Source: Anaeramoeba flamelloides (taxonomy: Eukaryota; Metamonada; Anaeramoebidae). From it: DNA of 64,000 nucleotides. The position numbers were made by a program, and so were the translations under genes. Below the pieces are notes generated by a model. That model did no database searches, had not been told where the DNA came from, and was given only the letters and a program-made list of their open reading frames with translations. Where the stretch lies: NCBI GenBank assembly GCA_027625915.1, contig JANTQA010000012.1, positions 12,858,501-12,922,500 of the forward strand, given 5' to 3'. This document shows, piece after piece, positions 11,292 through 22,914 of the stretch (the first letter of the stretch is position 1; each line of letters starts with the position of its first letter).

Positions 11292-11725
11292 GGAGATATT
11301 GTAAATCTCAATCTTGATTGGATTTATTTCAAGATTGTCTTGATTAAGACTAACTTTATACTTGTTAAAAATACCCAACAAGTCTATTTCTGGTTTATTA
11401 CCGATACTTGTGTTGATGAAAAATTTGTTTTTAAAAAAGAAATTAATAATTAAAGTTCAATTTGTGATTTTAAGTACTTGAAAAACTAAAACAAACATAG
11501 TAAAATTAAAATAAAACATGAAAAAACATCTTGCAATCAATATTTAAACTAGTAATCGATTCTGTCTTCTTTTTTACAGTGGAACTCGAAGATATAAATT
11601 ACTTTTTCTGTTCTCCTGATCATAAACTAAAACAACGATTTTTTTTAAATGATGAGAACTTTCTTGTTTATGAACCATTACTAATCGAAAACTGTCTTGG
11701 AGAATCTATTATAAATTTTATTTAA
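11292..11725 (+). CDS. Two exon islands, possible C-terminus of an RCC1-like protein
   Basis: The first island, 11292-11409, follows a good acceptor (TTCTTCTATTTTTTAG) and reads GDIVNLNLDWIYFK, then LVKNTQQVYFWFITDT. The segment ending in QQVYFW resembles the end of an RCC1 blade (L-x-x-T-x-x-x-V-Y-x-W). A phase-1 donor GTGTTGATG would join it to the second island, 11580-11725, after acceptor CTTCTTTTTTACAG. That island reads LEDINYFFCSPDHKL and ends at TAA after ENCLGESIINFI. Codon choice and lack of homopolymers set both apart from the surroundings. No earlier exons were found, so the piece is partial or a remnant. The RCC1 assignment is weak. Confidence 0.4.
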
Positions 11726-11857
11726 TGTAAATTTCATAGAATCTGTTTTATTAGCTAGATCATTTGTAGTGAGAATTATTTAAGAAGGGTTTGAGATACT
11801 TTACAATTAGGAGAATATTTATAAAAAAATTTTAAAAATAATCGATTTGACCCTTTG

Positions 11858-12290
11858 AGAAAATAGTGAAACAGGGAAGAAAAGTTAAACATGTTTTTTC
11901 AAGTGAACTTACATTGAACCTGAAAACGAAAAATAAAATCCATTAATAATTGAAAAAATAAATAAATTGGCAAAATGGAGGATCAAAGACAATAATAGTT
12001 TTTTTTCAAATACAATATTTAGGTAAAGATTTTTCATTGATTGATCTATTATTAAAAATTTGTTGAAAAGATTGAATATTGTTGAGATTTCCAAAGCCAT
12101 CTCAAGGGATGTTGATAATCAAGGAGATTTCAATTTTTTGTTGGTACGATAGAAAATAATCTCAAGATTTATTCGTTAAAGTTAATTTGTTACTGAATTG
12201 TATTTTAGTTTTACTTTTCTGTTATTCTATTAAGGTTCCCAATTAAAAACAGATTATGACTTTTGTCTCTGAACTGTGAGACAAAATACA
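11858..12290. mobile_element. About 400-bp long-inverted-end MITE, copy 1
   Basis: The ends carry GTGAAACAGGGAAGAAAAG on the left and, inverted on the right, TTTTTAATTGGGAACCTTA. The inner block around ATTGATCTATTATTAAAAAT is shared in inverted form with the copies at 22915, 53161 and 53931. There is no reading frame. Confidence 0.7.
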
Positions 12291-14649
12291 GATTCAATTG
12301 TTCCAATACTACTATTAAAATTTTTTCCTCTCAAGTTTTAAATAATCTTTATTAAGGGTCTATTGATTTATCGTGAATTTTCTCCATACTCAAGAGGCCG
12401 TTGAATTCGAAAAAAAGGGTATTGTGAAATTACTCTTCTTTTGATTGACAAAATGCAAATAACAAAAAAAAAATTTTGAGAGAATCTCACCTTTGAAAAA
12501 AAATTCAATTGGTAAAAAATTTGTGTAAAAAAAAAAAAAAGTTTAAAAACCTTCTCAATTTCAAAAAATCCAAATTTTAAAAAAAACAAGCTTGCTCTTT
12601 TATTTTAAATTTCCAAATGCTTAAATTTCTTCATTTTAAAACTTATTGTTTTTTTTCAAGTACCCAATCAATTTAATCCGATTTAATCTAATTTGTGGTT
12701 AGATTGTAACTCTCTATATTTGACAAAGTAAGGATTTTGTAATATTCTTTACAAAAAAATAACTCATTGGTGAAAAGTAAAAAAAATGAGGAAAAAAAAA
12801 AAAATTCGAGATCTCAAAAAGCGCCAAAGATGGACACTTCGAAATCAATACAGTTGTTCTCAAAATGATAAATCAAAGCTATTCAATAGGGAAAATGAGG
12901 GTAGCTCTTTTGGCACTTTTATCTAAAATATCCTTTTTTGGTTGTTGATTTTTGGAGATCGATCACATAAACATATCGGTTAGTATTTTGATTGGTATTA
13001 AGTTCTTCATTTAAATTAAAATTTTTTTTTTAATCCATTTCAGAAAATTATTTTTAACAATAATAGATTTTCCCTTAACATTAAAATAAGGTGTTGTAGT
13101 ATTTTACTGGTAAATTTGAAAGACATTGTTTTTAGAATAATTTTGAATTCTTTATCTTTTTTAAATAATTCTTTTATAAAAAGATTTTTCAAAATTTTGT
13201 GACCAGTCCATTTTAATCCCTATTGATTTTTTTTTTATAAGGTTTTAGATCCTAACAGAGATGTCACCAAAAAGAAAATTTAGCTGTTATTCAAGATAAA
13301 TAATAAAGGTTAAATATCACTCAAATATTTTTTTTAAAAATTCATTTCTAAAAAAATAGTAAAACTGTTCCAATCCTACTATGAAATTTGATACAGCAGT
13401 ACCACACCAACAATAAAATTTGACAGACATAATATTCAACTTTTTATTCACTGTTAAATAAAAAAAAAAAACTTCTTCTACTAATCGATATCACTAAATG
13501 TTATGGTTTGAAAAATTTTTTTAAAAAAAATTTTTATTTAAAAGAATGAGCGAAAAATCTAGTTGTTTATGAAATAAATAAAAAAACAAAAATCCAAAAC
13601 ATAGTTTCAAAGATAATAGATAGAATTTAAGGGTTTCATTTTAATATTCCTGATTTTTGGTTTTAGGTTGTTTAGAAATTAAGGACCCAACCAAAAAACT
13701 GAAAATCTGTCTAAATTATTGATCATTCAGGAGGTTTGTTTTGAAAAATTCAAATTTTTTATTTTTTTTTTTCTTATAAAAATGGGGGGCCTATTATAAA
13801 ATTTCAGGTTTTGTAAGAAGCTATCAAATAATAATAAAATCCTGTCACAAAAAAAGGAAAGTATGGGATCAAAAATAAATTTTCTATTTATCAAAGTTTT
13901 CGTGCTCGTGTTAGAACTGTTAAATAATTTTGAATCAGAGTTCATTAGATTAAAAACTTTTTCAGGAAAGATTTTTGTTATTTTAACAGCCAGGTATTAA
14001 AGATTTAGATAAAATGTATTTTCGTGATTCTGTCCTAATAAAACAAACAATTTTTGTTTTTTTATTATTAAATAAATCCCGATATAAACAAGAATTGTAT
14101 TACCAAGATGTTATTTGTTATTTTTATAATAACTCTTTTTATAAAAAATATTTATAATTTTAATTATTTTAATATAAAATTCATTTCAAAAATTGTGGCT
14201 CACCTGAAATAATAAATTGAAAAAAAAAATATCTCTCCCTTAGTGTTTAATAACAACTAATGGTTAAATCTGATTTTAAATTCACTTTTAAATCATTCTA
14301 AATCTACATAAAAATCTGATATTTTTAAAATTAAAAAAAATAAAACTAAAAACTAAAAAAAAGTGAGAAATAATTTTTGAAATGAGCATTAGATCTTTTT
14401 TATTACCGAACTTCTACATAAAAAAAGTTTGACAAGAATATTTTTTGATAATAATTAAATTCATTTTAAAAGAAATTAAATAGTCTCAATTTTTTTGGTG
14501 ATTAACTGGTCTTTTCGAAGATATTTTTTTTTTTCTATATGATCTTTTGCAAAAAAAAAGTATCAAAAAAAGATAAAAACGGAAAAGAAAAAGAAAAAGA
14601 AAAAGAAAAATCAAAATTAGAAATAATCAAAAAACACAATATTGAAAAA
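12291..14649. other. AT-rich spacer
   Basis: More than 2 kb without a convincing exon on either strand. Short stretches of slightly higher GC (for example 12820-12910) do not read as protein. A purine run (AAAAAG)n lies at 14585-14610. Confidence 0.45.
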
Positions 14650-15190
14650 TTAAACTAAAATTCAAAATTTTCCACATAGCTAAAACGTTCCAAACAATCA
14701 CAATAATACAATTTCATGGAAATTTGAGATAATTTTGATTTTTGTAAAATATGAAAATCATTTTTTCATCTTTTAGTTTTTGTTTTGATTTCATTTTTTG
14801 AATTAAGTAATTTGCTTCGTTGGATCAAAATTTTTCTACAACCATTGATATTATGTTAAAGTCAAGTTGTTCCAAATAGAAGAACTCAAATAAAATTAGT
14901 TGGTAGTATCTAACATTTGATCGATCAATATTCCTAATAGAATTTTTACAAATTTACTAATGTATTTTTTTGTTTTGCTCTCTGCAAAATTTTTAACATA
15001 CCAATGATTTATTTGTATTGATAATTGTTTATTTATTGTTTTGTGAGTATTTTATTTTATAAAAAGGTAATAAAATTTCAATTAGTGAATGGTTCTAATT
15101 TGGTAAATCTTCGAGAAGTGTTTAAATAAGTTTTTTTTTTCACAAATCGAATTTTAGTGTGTTAAAAATTTTGAATTGGGGTTTAGAAAA
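14650..15190. repeat. Dispersed repeat, inverted partner of 5905-6445
   Basis: Reverse-complement match to 5905-6445 over about 540 bases, beginning near TTTTCCACATAGCTAAAACG and ending at AATTTTGAATTGGGG. The flanks beyond these points do not match, which fixes the extent of the repeat. Confidence 0.65.
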
Positions 15191-15979
15191 AATGATACTA
15201 GTCGAAAATTTTGAAAAAAATTTGTATAAATAATATGGGATAAACACAAAAAATAATTTCTATTAACATTATATGGTTAGTCAAAATTTTGGAAAAACTA
15301 TTTATATTAAATATATTGTATTTATTTTTTATTTGTTAAATATTTTTTATTAAAACAATAATTGAAAAAATGTAATTACAATTCCTTTAAAAAATATTTT
15401 TTAATAACAATTTTACAATTGAAAATAGTTTTTTCACTTAGTTTTTAATTGGTGAAAAGTTTTTAACAATTTATGTTATTGAATTTTTGTAATTCTATTC
15501 TTATTTTCTATACACCAAATTTATAACACATTATATAACATGTTTTATAGTAGGTAATACCAATGTAGCATGTTATAAACTTTATAAAACCTTTTTTAAT
15601 AAAAAAATGTTAAAAATTTATTCATTTTTTTCTAACATGTATTAGATTAGGTTATTAATATTTTAATCAGTTTCTTTCAACCTTTATAGCACCTAAATAT
15701 TACTTGAATAACATTCTTTATACTTTTTTTTAATTTGGATAAGTATTTTATTTTAAACCATGAAAGTTGATCCAAGATTTTATTTTGTGCCATGAACTCT
15801 AAAACATTTTAAAAATAAAGACATTCATTTCATATTTGTCTAGTAATTCAAAAAAAATCATAAAAATCAAAACAAAATTAACAATAAAATTAAAATAATT
15901 TTTTTTTTAATTTTTTTTTATTTTTCTAATCTAAAAAAGTTCTCAAAAATACAAAAATAAAAAAATAAATTAACATTTT
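15191..15979. other. AT-rich spacer, 3' flank of the TPR-like gene
   Basis: No gene or repeat is recognised; only poly-A/T tracts. Confidence 0.4.
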
Positions 15980-17776
15980 TTAATTTTCAAAATTATTTTT
16001 AAACCAATCTAAAAGGAAGGGTGTTTCGCCTTTTAATTTAATAATCGTTTCCCAATCTTTTTTTGCAAGTTCAAACAAGTCAAGTTTATTTCGAGAAATT
16101 GCACTGATAAACAAGGCCAATTCGTTTGCCTGTTGGCTTTGACTCGCAATGTTTTCGTTTAAAAAATTATTGGTTTCCCAGAGTGCTCTATTATACCATT
16201 CCTTTGATAAAGATAAAATTGAAGATAAGAGGAAATAGTTTGATCTATTTTCATGGAATGTAAAATCTGAAATTGACATCGAGTGAATGATTAATTCTGA
16301 GGCCTTTGAGTTTTCTCCTTGCAATATGTGGATTAAGGCAAGTCTGCTAATGATTAATAGAGGCAATGGTTTTGTTATTTCAGTTTTTTGTATTTTTTTA
16401 TTGTTTGTTTCTTCTTCTTGTTTTGAGTTAAATCAGCGGGTACTCTTTTCAGAAGCAATACCTTTGCTCTTTCTAATTGCAAGGTGTCCATCAACGATTC
16501 AGATAAAGCAAGTAAGATCTCATTTGGAATTTTCTCTTCGTCACCAATTATTTTGATTGCCTTTTCCCAATATCCAAGAGACTCCTCAACTCCTCGTTTC
16601 CCATTTGCAGCAACAGTGAATATTGACTTCCACGCCCATATTAAATAATTATTTGAATTTGAATTGATTTCAATATTTAACAATTCATTTGCTTTTTCCA
16701 GATTAAGTTTACGATACTGAGTAATAGCTCGTGTAATGTTATAATTTTGGAGATTCTTTTTGTCGATTTCTTCTTTTTCTTTTTTACGTTCTTTTACTTG
16801 CTCTTTTTCTTTTTCTTTTTCTTTTTCTTTTTCTTTTTCTTTTTCTTTTTCTTTTTCTTTTTCTTTTTTCTTTTCATTTTCTTTGCTCTTTTCATTCTTT
16901 TCTTTTGTTTGTTCGTTTAATTGATGATCAATAATTTGCATAAAATGTAAATTACGGCCTATCTTGTTGCTGCTTAATTCACGGCCAAGAAAGAAATTCC
17001 AAAGCAAAAGATGGTTGACAGGATTTAAACAATCAATCAAATTTTTGAAGGCAAGGTCTATTGTTTGTTGTTTTGGAAGCATTGGTTTGAGAAATTGCTG
17101 TATTCTTGTGATTGCCTTTTCTTCGCTGACCAGCTCTAAAGTGTTGATTAGCACTGTTCGAAAGAAATGGATTTTATCTGGATGGACCTTGAAGGACTCT
17201 AAAAGCAACTCAAAAGAGTGGATCCATTCTTGTTGTTGTGCCAAAATTTGGAACTGTTGGAACGGTTCAAAATTCGTAACTTGCTCAGAGCCTTGGAATG
17301 TTTTGTTTAGTTGCTTGAATAGCGTTGTTAAATTAAACTCCTTGGACTCAACCATTTTGAATAGGTTGTCCAGCTCCTTAATGGAGTAAGTCAAGGAACT
17401 TAAGAATGTTGAAATTACTTTCAAGACTTCTCCTTTTGATAATTCTTCCAAACAGATCTTGATCGAATAAAGAAACGGCAACAGATATTGGCTGACGTTT
17501 TCAAAAACATCAACACAAATGTCGTCAAAGGTATCAATAATTTTATGAACCAACGATAAGAACCTTTCAAGTTTGCTGTTTGTAAATTTTACTCCTTGTA
17601 AAAAAGCTTCTTGCAAAACTTTCTATTTCCAATTTACGCAAGTACATCATGCTTTCTTTGATCTTCTCTTCATTCTTTGCTGCTAATTTGGTATTGATCG
17701 ACAAATCGTCAAGGAGTTGGTTTGTTGCAAAAATTAGTTGTTCGCTATTTCCGAGCCACTTTAAAGCAGATTTCAT
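15980..17776 (-). CDS. TPR-like helical repeat protein with KE-rich run; two frame changes
   Basis: Three frames read as one protein of about 595 residues, starting at ATG 17776 (MKSALKWLGNSEQLIF). Frame 1 runs to about 17600, frame 2 to about 16400, and the last part returns to frame 1 and ends at 15980. The middle is helical with repeat-like pairs. The run from 16884 back to 16798 encodes alternating KEKEKE. After it, YRKLNLEKANELLN, SLGYWEKAIKIIGD and LQLERAKVLL look like TPR helices, as do the last 128 residues (ENSKASELIIHSM, RNKLDLFELAKKDWETIIKL). The frame changes fall at or near homopolymers (T6 near 17603; A-runs near 16385-16410) and cancel each other, which suits single-base indels or assembly error. 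A 19-base GT-AG segment ending at 17619 could splice the first frame correctly; no intron fits the second. I do not recognise the specific family. Confidence 0.6.
16798..16884 (-). repeat. Hexanucleotide repeat coding for KE dipeptides
   Basis: About a dozen tandem AAAGAA units on the coding (minus) strand. They encode an alternating lysine-glutamate stretch inside the TPR-like protein, likely a charged single helix or disordered linker. Such tracts change length easily. Confidence 0.85.
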
Positions 17777-18363
17777 CACAAATATAAAGAGAAAGAGAAC
17801 TAAAAAAAAAAAATTTAAAAAATAAAATTAAAAAAGAAAAAATAAAGTAAAAATGAAAATTAAAATGAAATTTAAAGTTTAAGGGAGTCAAATTTTATGG
17901 TAATGGGAAAATTGTTTGGGTATAATTGTAATACTATTTGTTGGAGAATAAAGGGAATAAAAATTCCTTTCGATTTTCCAAAAACATATTTAAAAATTGT
18001 TGAAATTTCGTTTTTTTGTAAATTCATAAAACAAACTTACAATAAATCATCAAAGTTTACAACCCTTAATAGGGAAATGAATAATTTAAGTATGAGAGGT
18101 ATTCTTTTTTTTTGATCCAAAACTAAATGAAAATTTTGATCAGTTTATTTTACAATTAACTATATTTTTTGGCACTTTTTTGCTAGGTTATGAATCTTCT
18201 TTTGAGGATTATAAACCGAAGATTTAAACTTTGGCTATTTTGATAAGTTTACTATTAGCATTTTCGGGAAAAGTCCACAAATTACAAATTATTCATATTC
18301 TACAAAGAATCTTCAAGAATAAAACACCACATAACCTAAATACAATTTATCTCATAATGACAA
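17777..18363. other. Upstream region of the TPR-like gene
   Basis: Contains an A-rich leader at 17795-17870, then AT-rich sequence with no supported gene. The block near 18058-18170 loosely resembles 45910-46040, but not well enough to define a family. Confidence 0.3.
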
Positions 18364-18377
18364 AATTATATCTTTTT

Positions 18378-19547
18378 CTTAGATAAACTCAAACCATTAG
18401 CGATACATGTTCAAATGTTTGCAGATGATTTGATACTAATCATGAAAGGATCTCTGATAGAAATAAATTATCAGATTGAAAAAATATATAGAATTATTCG
18501 ACATTTTGGTATGAATCCAAATGATGATAAAACGAAAAAAACTACCAATCCAAAAGAAATATTATATCTTGTGATTTGGTTAGATCAAAAAAACTCATTT
18601 AAAATTTAACCTTGATAAAGTTAAAACCAATTTTAAAAAAATAACTAATATTTTACAACAAAAGAAATTTACTAATGGATTGAAAATTCATTTTTTTAAA
18701 GCGGTCTTACATAGTCAATTGTTATATGGATTAGAAATATTTGATTTGACAAAACAAGATTTCAATGATATAGATTTGTGGATTAATAAAAAAGTAACAA
18801 AATTTTTATTAATAAATCCACACTCTCCTAGACTTATATATAAAACTGAAGCAAAAATAGATTCAGCAAGAATAACTATATATAAAAGAAGATTTAAACT
18901 AATTCAAAAATTAACCTTTTTGGGTTTTCATGAAATAGTAAAAAATCTCAAATTCAGAGAACAGAAATTTGAAAATATTAACTGGCAATCAGACACCCTA
19001 AAAGAATTAGAATTTGAACTTGAGAAATATCGAATTAAACAACTGGAAAATAGTCCAAGTTGGAAAGTTCATAAATATTTAAAAATAATTTCTATTCAAA
19101 ATAATATTAACAAACAACAAAGATACTTAAAATGGAAGGGCTCAACTTCAATCTTAAAACTCAGAAATTTTACAAATTATTTAAATAGATATTCTTATGT
19201 TATGAACAAGGACAAATCAAAATACTGTAAATTATGCAAAAAATCAAAAAAAAATAGATATCATTGAAGATTTGGATCATTTTCTCTGGAACTGCCCAGC
19301 CTATGAAAATAATCGTAAAATCTGGATATCTGAATTAAAAAAAATTTAACATCTCTAATATATTAAAAAATAATATTACTATATTCGATATTATTAGAAA
19401 AAGAGATTCATTGTATTTATTAGCCTTAATAGGTAATAAATTTATTTTTGAGTCTTTAACAAAATTCCTAAATCATAATTTAGGAATTCGGGCAAATAAG
19501 AGGAATTAAAAACTCCTCCGTTAAATAATAAAAAAAAAAAAAAAAAA
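18378..19547 (+). mobile_element. 5'-truncated LINE with 14-bp target duplication
   Basis: AATTATATCTTTTT occurs at 18364-18377 and again at 19548-19561 directly after the poly-A tail, so both ends of a target-primed insertion are visible. The element starts inside the reverse transcriptase. It has PLAIHVQMFADDLILIMKG (catalytic FADD box), GMNPNDDKTK and a thumb-region segment with LWINKKV and LIYKTEAKIDSARI. The end is a zinc-knuckle-like C-terminus, CKLC, then DHFLWNCPAYENN. The reading frame is broken at least twice (after the FADD segment and at an A-run before IIEDLDHF). The tail carries a small hairpin (GAGGAATTAAAAACTCCTC) before AATAATAAAAA. The intact target duplication suggests a relatively recent insertion. 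Confidence 0.9.
18415..19350 (+). pseudogene. LINE ORF2 remnant: reverse transcriptase and zinc knuckle
   Basis: The FADD-containing piece (18415-18609), the longer C-terminal piece (from 18610, 195 residues open from 18680 to 19267) and the final zinc-knuckle piece (to about 19350) lie in different frames. The zinc knuckle has the C-x2-C ... H-x4-C spacing seen at the C-terminus of many non-LTR retrotransposon proteins. The endonuclease and the first reverse transcriptase blocks are missing because of 5' truncation. Confidence 0.85.
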
Positions 19548-19999
19548 AATTATATCTTTTTAAAAGAATCCTGATAAAAATGTCAATTTTTTTGAATTTA
19601 ATTTTCATCAATTCAAAAAAACAAAAAAAAGATCTCAATTTACCATATTTTTGTTGTTGGAAATTTCAACTAGAGAGTTTAAGAAACCAAACAACAGATA
19701 TACGTCTATAACTTCATGAAGACTTATACAATTCAAAAAAAAAATAGCACCAAATACAATTTACTAATTTTATCAAAGGTATATACACAAAATAATTTTT
19801 TTTTTTGTTATAAGGCTAAATAATTTTTAAACCTATTTCAACCAATCTTTTGTATAAATTTTATTGCCCAAATCACGAAAATTTATTTTTTTTTTATTTT
19901 AATTTTGTTTGAAATATCCCTTATGCTGTTCTAAAGAAAAAAATGATATTGTCATTTTTAAAACAATAAAAATGTACTTTTGTTTCGATTTTATTCCAG

Positions 20000-20125
20000 A
20001 AATTTACCAATTTTTTTATTGCATGAAAGACATCAATTCATGTTAAAAGGTACAATAAATAATTCATTTACAAACAATATGATCAGTTCAAAATTAGCAC
20101 TTTCTGGTGAAAATAGTCTATTATA
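20000..20125 (+). other. Possible orphan exon
   Basis: After the acceptor-like CGATTTTATTCCAG, the sequence reads NLPIFLLHERHQFMLKGT, then ISSKLALSGENSLLYF, before dissolving into a phenylalanine-rich AT run. Composition is more coding-like than the flanks. No family is recognised and no partner exon was found. The rest of 19562-20355 shows nothing. Confidence 0.2.
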
Positions 20126-20355
20126 TTTTTATTTCATTTTCTTTGTTATTTTGTTTAATTTTTTTAATCTTTTAATTAGTTTTAATTCATTTCATTTGTA
20201 TTGCTTCATATATATATATTCATATTTAGTATATAAATCTAGATATTTAATATTACATCCTAATTACAAAAAAAATAAAAAAAAAAAATTATCAATGCTT
20301 ACATAAAGAAAATATTAAAAATTTAGAATTTTTTTCTTATTTAGGAGATTAACTA

Positions 20356-20891
20356 AACTCGTTTTAAGTCAAATGGGCCCAGTTTTCATGAAGAAAGATA
20401 ACTAATTATATGAGTTTAATTCATTATTCTTCTCAAACTAAATTTTCAATTTTTAGATCAAAATCTTTATTTCTCATTTTGTAATTTTTTTTTTTTTTGT
20501 TTTTTGCTTTTTGTTTTTTTTTTTAAAAATTAAATTTCAAAAAAAAAAATAGTTGACACCCCTTATTAACATTAAGAAAATTTAGGCGATATATGTTCTT
20601 TTAAAATTCATACATTTACAACTAAAAAATCTTATTGTGAAAAATTTTATTTTCCTAAAGAAATTTAGAATTTTGCACGAGATGTTCTAATGAAAAGGGC
20701 ACAAAAATTGTTTTAACATTTTTTTTTTTAAGAAATATATATTTTGTTCAGGGTTTTCTTTAATGGTTATCGACTCTTATATGGAGTTTATTATTTCTCG
20801 TATTTAAAAACAATCTAAGTTTGGTTGATTCTTAAAAATAAAGTGACTTTTTTTTATTTTTGGCTAGTCCTCCTTTGAGTGAAATAGAGTT
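20356..20891. mobile_element. Tc1/mariner-like MITE, copy 3 (536 bp)
   Basis: Ends AACTCGTTTTAAGTCAAATG on the left and, reverse complemented on the right, AACTCTATTTCACTCAAAGG; TA at 20354-20355 and 20892-20893. Same end family as 4705-5404 with a different, shorter interior. Confidence 0.7.
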
Positions 20892-20971
20892 TAGAATGGA
20901 AATGTATAAGAAACGAATTTAAACCATATTATTTCTTTTTTTTTAAAATAAATTTGAAATTTATCTTGTTT

Positions 20972-21560
20972 TTTGCACTACTTTAAGGTTTACAACCCTT
21001 GAAATTTGAAAAAAAGATTATCTTGTGTTGTGTGTAGTGATTTGTTAATTTGGTTCTTATCTGATCGATCTTTGATTTGGTATGAGTTTTAAAAGTGGTT
21101 CAAAATTGCAATTTTTGACAATTTATTATTTTTTTTCCGAAATCTGAATTGAAGAGCGTAAGATTAATTGGTTGAAACTTAAGCTATAATAAAATGTGTT
21201 TTGTGGGTTGTTGATAGAAATTTTTAATTATGTTTAGTTTTATTGGGATATTTTAAAGAAACAATTTTTTTTCAACAAGTGAATTGACAAAAAAGTATTT
21301 TAATAATTTTTCTTCTCTAACCCCAAAAATTTTAATTTATTCTTAAACACCTACCAATCTATTAATCTTACACTCTTCAATTCAAATTTCGGAAAAAAAA
21401 TAATAAATTGTCAAAAATTGCAATTTTGAACCACTTTTAAAACTCATACCAAATCCAATATTGATCAGCTAAGAACCAAATTAAAAAATCAATACACCCA
21501 ACACAAGATAATCTTTTTTCAAATTTCAGGGATTGTAAACCTTAAATATTGAATGTTACA
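20972..21560. repeat. Long-arm foldback element, arms about 190 bp
   Basis: The left arm (about 20972-21165) is repeated inverted at about 21365-21560. Paired landmarks include AAGGTTTACAACCCTTGAAA with its complement TTTCAGGGATTGTAAACCTT, and AAAGTGGTTCAAAATTGCAA with TTGCAATTTTGAACCACTTT. The central 200 bases are unpaired and non-coding. Confidence 0.75.
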
Positions 21561-21567
21561 AAAAATA

Positions 21568-21876
21568 AAGTTTCTACAATTTTCCAGACAGATAAAGAGT
21601 TCCATTCATTTATCGAAATTTTTGTAATAGTAAATATAATTTCTGATAATCTAAATATACTAATAATAATTTAATTCAAAAAATAGTCTGGTAAACAACC
21701 TATCAATTTTTTACAATAAAATCATATTTCAAACAAATTATTGGTATTTACCAAACTATTTCTTTTTGAAAATCCCTTTAAGAACAAAAATCAAAACTGA
21801 GGTTTTGTTTACTATTACCAAAATTTCGATAAATGTATTGAAGTCTTAATTTGTCTAGTAAATTGTCGAAACTCTA
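21568..21876. repeat. Second foldback, arms about 65 bp, next to the first
   Basis: Left arm TTTATCGAAATTTTTGTAAT, right arm ATTACCAAAATTTCGATAAA, with the outer parts GACAGATAAAGA and TTTGTCT also pairing. It starts about eight bases after the previous foldback ends. The two may be nested parts of one structure. Confidence 0.65.
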
Positions 21877-22914
21877 TTTTTTAGAAGATACCATATTTAT
21901 ACAGATGTAATAGTATATTTAGAACTTTGAAAATATCCTTTTCAGTATCTATTTTTTTTATCACTTTTTCAAATTAAATTAATACTGTTTCAAAATAATC
22001 AAAATTCATTTTATAGAGATTCAAAATTTGAAATAATCGAAAAAATTGAGTTTTATTTGAAAATAATAATAATAATAATAATAATTGAATTGAAAATTGA
22101 TTTTAAAGTTAAATTAAGATAAAACATGAAATTCATACATTGGCTTCAAAGTATAAATTTCAAATAAACTTTTTGATCTTTTTTTATTTTTTTTGAAAGC
22201 TACATTTCAAATGAAGTTATATAACAAGATATTGAATTCTCTTTTTTTATGAATAAACCGAACTCAGATTGTTTTTGAAATAATAGAATTAATAAACTTC
22301 AGAGTAAATGTGTAATTCGTAAAAGAAATACCCGAACGAACTAATAATTTAAGAAAAAAATAAAATATTAAAAGAAAAAAAAAATGTACCGCTTTCATTG
22401 AAAATGACTTGTTCAAAATATCTCAATTTCTTTGAAAAATTAATTAGCTGACGATAAGATTTTTAAATCAAAATTATATTTATTTTAAAAGAAATAAGAA
22501 AGCATAAATTTTCCACAAGTTAATTTGGATTTTCTAATATTATCTTTTTGACTTTCATGTGATCTTTCGGAAAAAAAAAAAAGGATCTAAAAAATAAAGC
22601 CAAATAAAAAAAAAACAAAAAAAAAAAAATTATTTTCCAAAATTGGAAAAAATGATCTAATCTAAAAATTGAAATTTTATTTTGATAAAAATACTGAATT
22701 AAACTCGTAGTATATGTTCTATTTCTTCAATAAAATTTGGTCACTCGAACTGAAACAAAGTTTATATTCTTCTGTATACAAGAACAACTAATTAATAAAT
22801 CTAATTATTAATTTGCTTTTGAGTTATTCTAAACATATAAAAACACATAGTTTAAAAATTACAAAAAAATAAAACAAAAAACCCAAAAAAATTTAACAAT
22901 AATTCTTGAAATCA
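21877..22914. other. AT-rich spacer with microsatellite
   Basis: An (AAT)n microsatellite lies at 22062-22083. A Tc1-type end (AACTTTGTTTCAGTTCGAG, inverted) lies at 22743-22762, with TA after it, and might be a very short relic of that family. No gene was found. Confidence 0.4.

Noticed and set aside
16287-17389. Open plus-strand frames opposite the TPR-like gene
   Set aside because: They are complements of a real coding region with typical shadow composition; no start context or family resemblance.
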